A stretch of DNA of 64,000 nt from Albidovulum denitrificans (GTDB lineage Bacteria > Pseudomonadota > Alphaproteobacteria > Rhodobacterales > Rhodobacteraceae), in NCBI RefSeq assembly GCF_002973535.1, contig NZ_PVEP01000008.1, positions 1 to 64,000 of the forward strand. Direction: 5' to 3'. Numbering within the stretch: the first letter of the stretch is position 1; each line of letters opens with the position of its first letter. The translations under genes and the position numbers were made by a program. The notes below the pieces were generated by a model. It was not told where the DNA came from, made no database searches, and saw only the letters and a program-made list of their open reading frames with translations. Of this stretch, positions 16,735 to 24,455 are shown in pieces.

Positions 16735-16995
16735 TTAGATGACGGCGAAGAGAAGCGTCGCCGACAGGATCAGGATGATGGTGAATTCCAGCGCGGGCAG
16801 ACGAAGCAGCGGCTGACCGATCCAACGGACAGCCGCCGCAGCGACACTTGCCAGAAAACAGGTTCCACAGGCGGCCAGACGTTCAAACCGCTTACCCTTT
16901 TCCGGGAAGCCGCCCCCGACGCAGGAGCTGGTCCGCGTCGGAGGCAGTTCCGGAAACAAATGGCTTACCTTGGAATTACTATTCGTAGAATTCAT
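16735..16995 (-). CDS. Small hypothetical protein with C-terminal hydrophobic helix
   Basis: An open frame of 86 residues that I do not recognise. The N-terminal half is polar; the C-terminal about 22 residues (LEFTIILILSATLLFAVI at the end) form a probable membrane helix, and a weaker hydrophobic stretch lies around residues 45-57. An AGGTGG ribosome-like site lies 11 nt upstream. No close neighbour suggests a function; it may be a small membrane protein or a spurious frame. Confidence 0.35.
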   Translation of the reverse strand: MNSTNSNSKVSHLFPELPPTRTSSCVGGGFPEKGKRFERLAACGTCFLASVAAAAVRWIGQPLLRLPALEFTIILILSATLLFAVI

Positions 16996-17007
16996 TACAA
17001 TCATTAC

Positions 17008-17019
17008 CACCTATAGGTG
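17008..17019. promoter_or_regulatory. Palindrome in AT-rich spacer
   Basis: CACCTATAGGTG, a perfect 12-bp palindrome, lies just upstream of the small gene at 16735-16995. A second dyad, TCCAGA-N5-TCTGGA at 17033-17049, is followed on the plus strand by CTTTTT. The spacer 16996-17124 is much richer in AT than the surroundings. Function unknown. Confidence 0.3.
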
Positions 17020-17124
17020 TCTTATCTCATGCTCCAGATTGATTCTGGAACTTGGCTTTTTAGACATGTCCAATCGGACAAGTGTCGGGATTCACGGGAT
17101 GTTGCGCCCGATTCCGGCAGGGCA

Positions 17125-17994
17125 TCAGCGCCGTTTGCGGGGTGGTTCAGTGCCGAAATGCGCGTGAAGATGGTGAACGAGGCGGCGATGCGTTGTGCGG
17201 TGACGCTGGCGCAGGTGCAGCCCGGCAAAGACCGTCTGCGGAATGGCGGGCGCATCGGCGACAAATCTTGCCGTTCCGTCCTCGACCATCTCCCGCGCGC
17301 TGTCGCGCAGCACATAGGCCGACCCGCCGAGCGAGCGCAGAAGCCCGACCATGGCGGCGTTCTGCCCGACCGAGAGCGTCGCCCCGCCAAGGCCGGGATG
17401 CTGGGCGGAATGGGAGACGGCGAAAGCGGGGGAGTAGTTGCCAAGGATATAGGTGTCCTCGCGCACATGGGTAAGGGCGTCCGTCTCGGTCGAAACCATG
17501 TCGTACCAGATCTCCCCCAGCGTTTCGAAATAGAGGTCGGGGTGCAGGCGGGGGGAGAAGAGAAGACCAAGGTTCTGGGCGCCGGAGACGAGATCGGCGC
17601 ACATCTGCTGGGAATAGTCAGCCTCGAACAGGAAGGAGGCATCGGGGAGAAGGGCGCGGAATTCGCGGATCAGATTGGCGAAATGGGCGCCGACAAGGTC
17701 GTGCTGGATGCCGATGCGCAGCGTGACACCGCCCGGCCCCGCGTCACGGGTGGCGTTCAGCGCCTCGGTCCAGCTGCGGCGCAGGGCGCGGGCGTGGGGT
17801 TCGAACCGCAGCCCTTCGGTTGTCAGTTCGGTCCCGGCGCGGGAGCGCAGGAACAGCGGCCGGCCCAGCGACGCCTCAAGGCTGCGGATCCGGCCCGAGA
17901 CGGTGGATTGCGTGACGCCAAGACGCTCGGCAGAGCGGTTGAAGCTGCGCGTCTCGCAAAGGTCCAGAAAGGTGTCGATCAGTTCGATCTGCAT
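17125..17994 (-). CDS. LysR family transcriptional regulator
   Basis: A 289-residue LTTR. Residues 1-60 form the winged HTH (FLDLCETRSFNRSAERLGVT onward), and the remainder the substrate-binding domain. The C-terminus is short and basic (PPRKRR). Its ATG abuts the stop of the upstream isochorismatase-like gene, so the two are co-transcribed, and a T-N11-A palindrome lies in the promoter they share with the divergent dehydrogenase operon. It probably controls the methylated-amine block at 18.7-24.5 kb or further. Confidence 0.9.
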   Translation of the reverse strand: MQIELIDTFLDLCETRSFNRSAERLGVTQSTVSGRIRSLEASLGRPLFLRSRAGTELTTEGLRFEPHARALRRSWTEALNATRDAGPGGVTLRIGIQHDLVGAHFANLIREFRALLPDASFLFEADYSQQMCADLVSGAQNLGLLFSPRLHPDLYFETLGEIWYDMVSTETDALTHVREDTYILGNYSPAFAVSHSAQHPGLGGATLSVGQNAAMVGLLRSLGGSAYVLRDSAREMVEDGTARFVADAPAIPQTVFAGLHLRQRHRTTHRRLVHHLHAHFGTEPPRKRR

Positions 17995-18572
17995 CAGAGG
18001 ATCAGGTCATCCGGTTTGGCGGCGCCAACCAGCGGCTTGATGCACGCCAGCGTTTCAAGGTCGCGCAGCCATTCGTAGTAGATGCCCTTGGCGGTGGTGA
18101 TCGTGACCCCTGCGGCGCGCATCCGGTCCAGCCCCGCCGCGTGGTCGGCGCCGGGTGATCCGGTGGCATCCCGGATCGCCGCGACGCGAAGCCCCGCGCC
18201 GATCAGCCCCAGCGCCGACTGCGCGACACAGACATCGGTTTCCAGCCCGACCAGAACGGCCTGCGCGCGCCCCGTCGCAAGGACCGCCGCGCGAAGATCG
18301 TCCTGCCCCGCAAGGCCGAAGACCCGCTTGTCGAAAACGGCCGTGTCCGCCGCCAGCGCGTCCATCACCCCGGCCATCGGCGGACCGTTGCGGGCGATGT
18401 CCTCACCCATCGCGATAACGGGAATGTCCAGCGCGCGGGCCACCCGGATCAGCCAGACGATACGACCCAGAAGCGGCGCCCGCGCTTCAGGGGCCAGTTT
18501 CGCCAGAAACACGTCCTGCACGTCGATCACCGCCAGAACGCTTTGGTCGCGGTTGAAAAGCAGATCGTCCAT
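17994..18572 (-). CDS. Isochorismatase-like cysteine hydrolase
   Basis: A 192-residue alpha/beta hydrolase of the isochorismatase/nicotinamidase/N-carbamoylsarcosine amidase superfamily. The catalytic Asp is in LAVIDVQDVF, a candidate Lys in FDKRVFG, and the nucleophile Cys in GLETDVCVAQSA. Substrate cannot be set from motifs. Its position next to sarcosine/dimethylglycine dehydrogenase-like genes and a hydantoinase relative makes an N-carbamoyl amidohydrolase role worth testing, although classical N-carbamoylsarcosine amidases are longer (about 260 residues). Confidence 0.85.
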   Translation of the reverse strand: MDDLLFNRDQSVLAVIDVQDVFLAKLAPEARAPLLGRIVWLIRVARALDIPVIAMGEDIARNGPPMAGVMDALAADTAVFDKRVFGLAGQDDLRAAVLATGRAQAVLVGLETDVCVAQSALGLIGAGLRVAAIRDATGSPGADHAAGLDRMRAAGVTITTAKGIYYEWLRDLETLACIKPLVGAAKPDDLIL

Positions 18573-18584
18573 GTCGCCCCTCTA

Positions 18585-18599
18585 ATCGGATATTCCGAT
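18585..18599. promoter_or_regulatory. LysR-type T-N11-A operator
   Basis: ATCGGATATTCCGAT is a perfect 6-3-6 dyad containing TCGGATATTCCGA, the T-N11-A form bound by LTTRs. It lies 13-27 bp upstream of the isochorismatase-like gene and 82-96 bp upstream of the first dehydrogenase, in the divergent promoter region. The LysR protein at 17125-17994 is the obvious candidate ligand. Confidence 0.6.
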
Positions 18600-18680
18600 C
18601 AATAATGCCGCGATATGCGAATTGAAACCGGGAAAATTCCGGCGCACATGTTGAAGATCGAAAAGGCGGGAGGCAAAGCC

Positions 18681-21119
18681 ATGGCGGGGATTCCGACGCA
18701 GGCGCGGGTGGTCATCATCGGTGGGGGGGCGGTTGGCGTGTCCTCGCTCTATCATCTGTGCAAGGCGGGCTGGACCGACTGCGTGCTGCTTGAGAAGAAC
18801 GAGCTGACGGCCGGTTCCACCTGGCACGCGGCGGGCAATGTGCCGACCTTCTCCACCTCATGGTCGCTGATGAACATGCAGCGCTATTCGACCGAGCTTT
18901 ACCGTGGTCTCGGCGCCGCAGTGGATTACCCGATGAACTATCATGTCACCGGCTCCATCCGCCTTGGCCATTCGAAGGAGCGGATGCAGGAGTTTGCCCG
19001 CGCCAAGGGGATGGGCCGCTATCAGGGCATGGAGATCGAGGTCCTGGGCGCGGATGAGATCAGGGGAAAATACCCGTTCATCGAGACGCATGACCTTGCG
19101 GGTGCGCTTTACGATCCGGCGGATGGCGACATCGACCCGGCGCAACTGACGCAGGCTTTGGCCAAGGGCGCGCGGGACATGGGGGCGACCATCCTGCGCT
19201 TTACCCCCGCCACCGGCGTCAGCCGCGAGAATGGGGAATGGATCGTCCACACCGAAAAGGGCGACATCCGCTGTGAGATCGTGGTCAACGCCGCAGGCTA
19301 TTACGCGCAGAAGGTTGGCGAGTGGTTCAAGCCCTATGGCGGGCGCACCGTGCCGATGATGGTGATGAGCCATCAGTACCTGCTGTCCGAACCGATTGCC
19401 GAGATCGAGGCATGGTCGAAAGAGGTCGGCCACAAGCTGCCGCTTTTGCGCGATGTCGATACCTCTTACTACCTCAGGCAGGAAAAGACCGGCTTCAACC
19501 TTGGCCCTTATGAGCGGAACTGCCGCGCGCACTGGGTCTCCCCCGACGATCCGTTCCCCGAGGATTTCAGCTTTCAGCTTTTCCCCGACGACCTCGACCG
19601 GCTTGAATGGTATATCGAGGACGCCATGGCGCGCGTTCCCCTGCTGGGGACGGCCGGGATTTCCAAGGTCATCAACGGCCCCATCCCCTATGCGCCGGAC
19701 GGCAATCCCCTGATCGGGCCGATGCCGGGCGTGCCGAATGCGTTCGAGGCCTGCGTCTTTACCTTCGGCATCGCCCAGGGCGGCGGCGCGGGCAAGGTGC
19801 TGGCCGAATGGGTGACGGAGGGGGCGACGGAATGGGACATGTGGTCCTGCGACCCGCGCCGTTTCACCGGCTATACGGACCCCGAATACTGCGTGGCCAA
19901 GGGCAAGGAGGTCTATGGCCACGAATACGGGATGCACTTCCCGATGGCGCGCTGGCCCGCCGCGCCGGACCGGCGGCTGTCGCCGGTGCATGACAAGGTC
20001 AAGGCGCTGGGTGGACAGATGGCGCCCTATAACGGCTGGGAGCGTGCCGAATGGTTCGCGAAACCGGGCGACGACACAAGCTGGGCGGCGACGCAGACCT
20101 GGACCCGCGCCGGGCCGTGGGAGGCGCGTATCCGGGCGGAATGCGAGGCGGTTCGCGATGGTGTCGGCGTTCTCGACCTGCCGGGCTTCTCGCGCTTTCA
20201 CCTGACCGGGGCGGGCGCGGGCGAGTGGCTGTCGGGGCAGATCGCGGGCGGGTTGCCGAAGCCGGGGCGGCTGTCGCTGGCCTATTTCCCGGACCACCGC
20301 GGCCGGATCGCGACCGAGATGTCGGTGGCCTGCAACGGGGTGGATGACTACACGCTTATCACCGCCGCGACGGCGCAGTGGCACGATTACGAATGGCTGG
20401 CGCGGTCGCTGCCGGGGCATCTGACGCTGAGGGACCGTTCGGCGGAGATGTCCACGCTGATCGTGACCGGGCCGCAATCGCGCGGGTTGTTCGCCGCGAT
20501 TTCGGATGCCGACCTGAGCTTGCCCTGGCTGAGCCATGCGGAGGCGACGGTGGCCGGGCGCAAGGCGGTTCTGGCGCGCGTGTCCTTCGCGGGCGAGCTG
20601 GGATGGGAGGTTCACGCCCCCCTTGCCGACATGCCGGTGATCTATGACGCGGTGCTGGCGGCCGGGGCGACGCCCTTCGGGATGCGGGCGCTGAACTCGC
20701 TTCGGATCGAGAAGGGCTACCGGGCCTGGAAGGGAGATCTGTCCACCGACTATTCGCTTCTGGAAGGCGGGCTTGAGCGCTTCATCCGCTGGGACAAGGA
20801 GTTTACCGGCAAGGTCGCCCTTCTGGCCGAAAAGCAGCGCGGGGTGAAGAAGCGTTTCGTCACCCTGACGGTTGAGGCCGGGGACTGCGATGCGCCCTAT
20901 ATGTCGACGCTGTGGCACGGCGGTGCGGTTGTGGGGGAGACGACATCGGGCGCCTGGGGCTACCGCGTCGGCACATCCATTGCGCTCGGCATGTTGCGGG
21001 CGGATCTCGCGGTGCCGGGGACCGAGGTCGAGGTCGAGATTTACGGTGAGCGGTGCAAGGCGGTGGTGCAGCAGGACAGGCCGCTTTGGGACCCGGAGAA
21101 CACACGGATCAAGGGGTGA
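18681..21119 (+). CDS. Dimethylglycine/sarcosine dehydrogenase-type FAD-GcvT fusion protein (first paralogue)
   Basis: An 812-residue flavoenzyme. The N-terminal DAO/FAD domain starts with VVIIGGGAVGVSSLYHL and contains TAGSTWHAAG, whose His is the covalent FAD attachment residue in mammalian DMGDH. The C-terminal half, from about residue 440, is a GcvT/aminomethyltransferase-like THF domain (GELGWEVHAP, RIEKGYRAWKGDL). Such enzymes oxidatively demethylate N-methyl amino acids and transfer the methyl as methylene-THF. GGGAGG lies 7 nt before the chosen ATG; an earlier in-frame ATG at 18615 lacks a ribosome site. Substrate could be dimethylglycine, sarcosine or another N-methyl amine. Confidence 0.88.
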   Translation: MAGIPTQARVVIIGGGAVGVSSLYHLCKAGWTDCVLLEKNELTAGSTWHAAGNVPTFSTSWSLMNMQRYSTELYRGLGAAVDYPMNYHVTGSIRLGHSKERMQEFARAKGMGRYQGMEIEVLGADEIRGKYPFIETHDLAGALYDPADGDIDPAQLTQALAKGARDMGATILRFTPATGVSRENGEWIVHTEKGDIRCEIVVNAAGYYAQKVGEWFKPYGGRTVPMMVMSHQYLLSEPIAEIEAWSKEVGHKLPLLRDVDTSYYLRQEKTGFNLGPYERNCRAHWVSPDDPFPEDFSFQLFPDDLDRLEWYIEDAMARVPLLGTAGISKVINGPIPYAPDGNPLIGPMPGVPNAFEACVFTFGIAQGGGAGKVLAEWVTEGATEWDMWSCDPRRFTGYTDPEYCVAKGKEVYGHEYGMHFPMARWPAAPDRRLSPVHDKVKALGGQMAPYNGWERAEWFAKPGDDTSWAATQTWTRAGPWEARIRAECEAVRDGVGVLDLPGFSRFHLTGAGAGEWLSGQIAGGLPKPGRLSLAYFPDHRGRIATEMSVACNGVDDYTLITAATAQWHDYEWLARSLPGHLTLRDRSAEMSTLIVTGPQSRGLFAAISDADLSLPWLSHAEATVAGRKAVLARVSFAGELGWEVHAPLADMPVIYDAVLAAGATPFGMRALNSLRIEKGYRAWKGDLSTDYSLLEGGLERFIRWDKEFTGKVALLAEKQRGVKKRFVTLTVEAGDCDAPYMSTLWHGGAVVGETTSGAWGYRVGTSIALGMLRADLAVPGTEVEVEIYGERCKAVVQQDRPLWDPENTRIKG

Positions 21120-21124
21120 GAGCG

Positions 21125-21163
21125 CCGGGGGGCCAGCCCCCCGGACCCCCCCGGAGTATTTAG
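21125..21163 (+). terminator. GC hairpin followed by GGAGTATTT (attenuator-like)
   Basis: CCGGGGGG-CCAG-CCCCCCGG forms a perfect 8-bp stem, followed by ACCCCCCC and CGGAGTATTT. The same architecture recurs after ribH on the minus strand. It lies only 8 nt downstream of the first dehydrogenase and inside the operon, so it probably terminates partially or protects the upstream mRNA. Confidence 0.5.
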
Positions 21164-21183
21164 GCCACAATGAAAGGCAGAAG

Positions 21184-23625
21184 ATGAAGGTTCCGAGCCA
21201 CGCGCGTGTCGTCATCATCGGGGGCGGGGTCTCCGGCTGTTCGGTCGCCTATCATCTGGCCAAGCTTGGCTGGAGCGACATCGTGCTTCTGGAACGCCGG
21301 CGGCTGACCTGCGGCACGACCTGGCATGCGGCGGGGCTGATCGGGCAGCTCAGGGCGAGCCAGAACATGACGCGGCTGGCCAAGTATTCCGCCGATCTTT
21401 ACGTCAGGCTGGAGGAGGAGACGGGGGTTGCCACCGGCATGCGGCAGGTGGGTTCGATCTCTGTCGCGCTGACCGAGGCGCGGAAAGAGGAGCTTTACCG
21501 GCAGGCGACACTGGCGCGGGCCTTCGACGTGGACGTGCAGGAGGTTTCGCCCGCCGAGGTGAAGGCGATGTACCCGCATCTGAACGTTTCGGACGTGGTG
21601 GGGGCGGTGCATCTGCCGCTGGACGGGCAATGCGATCCGGCCAATATCGCAATGGCGCTGGCCAAGGGCGCGCGGATGCGGGGCGCGCAGGTCATCGAGG
21701 GTGTCAAGGTGACGAAGGTCCTTGATGACGGGGCGAAGGTCACCGGCGTCGTATGGGAGGCGGGCGGCGAGCGTGGCGAGATTGCCGCCGACATGGTCGT
21801 CAATTGCGGTGGCATGTGGGGCCGCGATCTTGCGGCGCAGTCGGGCGTGACCTTGCCGCTGCATGCCTGCGAGCATTTCTATCTGGTGACGGAGCCGGTC
21901 GAGGGGCTGGGCCATCTGCCGGTGCTGCGGGTGCCGGACGAATGCGCCTATTACAAGTCCGATGCGGGCAAGATGATGCTGGGTGCGTTCGAGCCGAAGG
22001 CGAAGCCCTGGGGCATGGACGGCATTCGCGAGGATTTCGAGTTCGACACCCTGCCCGAGGACTGGGACCATTTCGCGCCGATCCTTGAAGCGGCGATGAA
22101 CCGGATGCCGCTTTTTGAAAAGGCGGGGATCCATACCTTCTTCAACGGGCCGGAGAGCTTTACCCCCGACGACCGTTACTATCTGGGCGAAAGCCCGGAG
22201 CTTGGCGGGTACTGGATCGCGGCGGGGTATAATTCGATCGGCATCGTGTCCTCGGGCGGTGCCGGGATGGCGCTGGCGCAGTGGATGAATGACGGTGAAC
22301 CGCCCTTCGACCTCTGGGAGGTCGATATCCGCCGCGCCCAGCCGTTCCAGCGCAACCGCCGCTATCTGAAGGAGCGGGTGAGCGAGACGCTGGGCCTGCT
22401 TTACGCGGATCACTGGCCCTATAGGCAGGTGGAAACCGCGCGGGGCGTGCGGCGGACGCCGCTGCACGAACATCTGAAGGCGCGCGGCGCGGTCTTTGGC
22501 GAGGTTGCGGGCTGGGAGCGGGCGAACTGGTTCGCGCGGCCGGGGCAGGAGCGGGAATACCGCTATGCCTGGGGGCGCCAGAACTGGTGGGAGAACCAGC
22601 GCGAGGAACATCTGGCGGTCAGGACCGGGGTCGGGTTCTTTGACATGACCTCATTCGGCAAGATCCGGGTCGAGGGGCGCGATGCGCTGGCCTTCCTGCA
22701 ACGGTTGTGCGGGGCCGATCTGGACGTGGCTGCGGGGCGGATCGTCTATACGCAAATGCTGAACGCGCGGGGCGGGATCGAGTGCGATCTGACCGTGACG
22801 CGGCTGTCGGAGACGGCCTTCCTTCTGGTCGTGCCGGGGGCGACGCTGCAACGCGATCTGGCCTGGCTGCGACGGCATTTGGGGGATGCCTTCGCGGTCA
22901 TCACCGATGTGACGGCGGCGGAGTCCGTCCTGTGCATCATGGGACCGAAGGCGCGCGATCTGATGGCCCGCGTCAGCCCGGCGGATTTCTCCAACGCGGC
23001 CTTCCCCTTCGGCACCGCGCAGGAAATCGAGACCGGCATGGGCCTTGGGCGCGCGCACCGGGTGACCTATGTCGGCGAGCTGGGCTGGGAGATCTACGCG
23101 CCCACCGACCAGACGGCGCATATATTCGAGGCGCTGGAAGAGGCGGGGGCGGATCTGGGGCTGAAGCTTTGCGGGCTTCATACGCTTGACAGTTGCCGGA
23201 TCGAGAAGGCGTTCCGGCATTTCGGCCATGACATCACGGATGAGGATCATGTGCTTGAGGCCGGGCTTGGCTTTGCGGTGAAGACCGGGAAGGGCGATTT
23301 CATCGGCCGCGACGCGGTGTTGCGCAAGCGTGAGGAGGGGTTGAACCGGCGGCTGGTACAGTTCCGCCTGACCGACCCGGAGGCAAGCCTGTTTCACAAT
23401 GAGGCGGTGGTGCGGGATGGCAGGATCGTCTCCATCGTCACCTCGGGCAATTACGGCCACCACCTCGGCGGGGCGATCGGGCTTGGCTATGTGCCGTGCA
23501 AGGGCGAGAGCGCGGATGAGGTTCTGGCCTCGACCTATGAGATCGAGATCGCCGGGCGGCGGGTGCGGGCCGAGGCGAGCCTGGCGCCGATGTACGATCC
23601 GAAAGCCGAACGGGTGCGGGCATGA
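21184..23625 (+). CDS. Dimethylglycine/sarcosine dehydrogenase-type FAD-GcvT fusion protein (second paralogue)
   Basis: An 813-residue enzyme with the same architecture as the previous gene. The FAD domain has VVIIGGGVSGCSVAYHL and CGTTWHAAGLIGQL with the presumed FAD-linking His; the THF domain includes YVGELGWEIYAP and SCRIEKAFRHFG. It is clearly diverged from the first paralogue (different N-terminal loops and substrate-domain sequence), so successive demethylations of one compound or two different substrates are both possible. The start ATG is the one followed by KVPSHAR; the longer frame upstream overlaps the first dehydrogenase. Its stop overlaps the next start by 4 bp. Confidence 0.88.
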   Translation: MKVPSHARVVIIGGGVSGCSVAYHLAKLGWSDIVLLERRRLTCGTTWHAAGLIGQLRASQNMTRLAKYSADLYVRLEEETGVATGMRQVGSISVALTEARKEELYRQATLARAFDVDVQEVSPAEVKAMYPHLNVSDVVGAVHLPLDGQCDPANIAMALAKGARMRGAQVIEGVKVTKVLDDGAKVTGVVWEAGGERGEIAADMVVNCGGMWGRDLAAQSGVTLPLHACEHFYLVTEPVEGLGHLPVLRVPDECAYYKSDAGKMMLGAFEPKAKPWGMDGIREDFEFDTLPEDWDHFAPILEAAMNRMPLFEKAGIHTFFNGPESFTPDDRYYLGESPELGGYWIAAGYNSIGIVSSGGAGMALAQWMNDGEPPFDLWEVDIRRAQPFQRNRRYLKERVSETLGLLYADHWPYRQVETARGVRRTPLHEHLKARGAVFGEVAGWERANWFARPGQEREYRYAWGRQNWWENQREEHLAVRTGVGFFDMTSFGKIRVEGRDALAFLQRLCGADLDVAAGRIVYTQMLNARGGIECDLTVTRLSETAFLLVVPGATLQRDLAWLRRHLGDAFAVITDVTAAESVLCIMGPKARDLMARVSPADFSNAAFPFGTAQEIETGMGLGRAHRVTYVGELGWEIYAPTDQTAHIFEALEEAGADLGLKLCGLHTLDSCRIEKAFRHFGHDITDEDHVLEAGLGFAVKTGKGDFIGRDAVLRKREEGLNRRLVQFRLTDPEASLFHNEAVVRDGRIVSIVTSGNYGHHLGGAIGLGYVPCKGESADEVLASTYEIEIAGRRVRAEASLAPMYDPKAERVRA

Positions 23626-24455
23626 CATTGGCGGCGCGGCATCAGGCGTTCTTCGACCTGCATCAATCCGGCTGCTTCGTGATCCCGAACCCGTGGGACC
23701 GGGGATCGGCGCGGATGATGGCGGCGGCGGGGGCGAAGGCGCTTGCCACCTCATCGGCGGCCCATGCCTTCACGCTCGGCCGGCCCGATATGGGCGGCGT
23801 CAGCCGGGATGAGGCGCTGGCCCATGCGCAGGACCTTTTGTCGGCAACCGCGCTGCCGCTGTCGGGCGATTTCGAGAACGGCTTTGCCGATGATCCCGAG
23901 GGCGTGGCCGACACCGTGCGGCTGGCGGCGGAGGCGGGGCTGTCGGGCTGTTCGATCGAGGATACGCGCATGGTGGCGGGCGCCCCGGCCTATGATTTCG
24001 ATCTGGCCGTCGAACGCATTCGTGCGGCGGTGGCGGCGGCCAAGGCTTTGGGGCGGCCCTTCGTTCTGTGCGCCCGCGCCGATGGGGTAATGAACGGGGT
24101 CTATGACCTGGCCGAGGGTATCCGCCGCCTGCAGGCGTTTGAGGTGGCGGGGGCGGACCTGCTTTACCTGCCCGTCCCGCCGGGGCCGGAGGAGTTGCGG
24201 CAGGTGCTGGCCTCGGTGACGGCGCCCGTCAACGCGCTCGCCGCCGGGCCGCTGAGAAAGCTGAGCGTGGCGGAATTGGCCGCGATGGGCGTGCGCCGGA
24301 TTTCACTTGGCAGTCAGGTCGCGCGGGTCACCCATGCGGCGATCCGCGATTGCATGGTGGCGATGATGGGGGCGGGATCGTTCGACCCGCTGATGGCCGC
24401 GGCCTCCGGCGACGAGGTTGACGCATTGCTCAGGAAAGGGACGGGCGATGAGTGA
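23622..24455 (+). CDS. Isocitrate lyase/PEP mutase superfamily protein
   Basis: A 277-residue TIM barrel of the ICL/PEPM superfamily. The SSAAHAFTLGRPD segment corresponds to the substrate-binding SxA..LG region, and SGDFENGF and SIEDTR correspond to the metal-binding D-x-E and the IED motif. The catalytic-loop KKCGH motif of true isocitrate lyases is absent, so it may be a C-C or P-C lyase or an oxaloacetate-type hydrolase on an unknown substrate. Translationally coupled to genes on both sides (4-bp and 8-bp overlaps), so it belongs to the demethylase operon. Confidence 0.8.
   Translation: MTLAARHQAFFDLHQSGCFVIPNPWDRGSARMMAAAGAKALATSSAAHAFTLGRPDMGGVSRDEALAHAQDLLSATALPLSGDFENGFADDPEGVADTVRLAAEAGLSGCSIEDTRMVAGAPAYDFDLAVERIRAAVAAAKALGRPFVLCARADGVMNGVYDLAEGIRRLQAFEVAGADLLYLPVPPGPEELRQVLASVTAPVNALAAGPLRKLSVAELAAMGVRRISLGSQVARVTHAAIRDCMVAMMGAGSFDPLMAAASGDEVDALLRKGTGDE

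Noticed and set aside
20872-21183. N-terminal extension of the second dehydrogenase into the first
   Set aside because: The extension is out of frame with the first gene's conserved protein and runs through the terminator-like hairpin; the family start motif follows at 21184.
18858-21218. A 786-codon minus-strand frame opposite the first dehydrogenase
   Set aside because: Antisense shadow of a gene with strong family motifs; biased composition, no domain.
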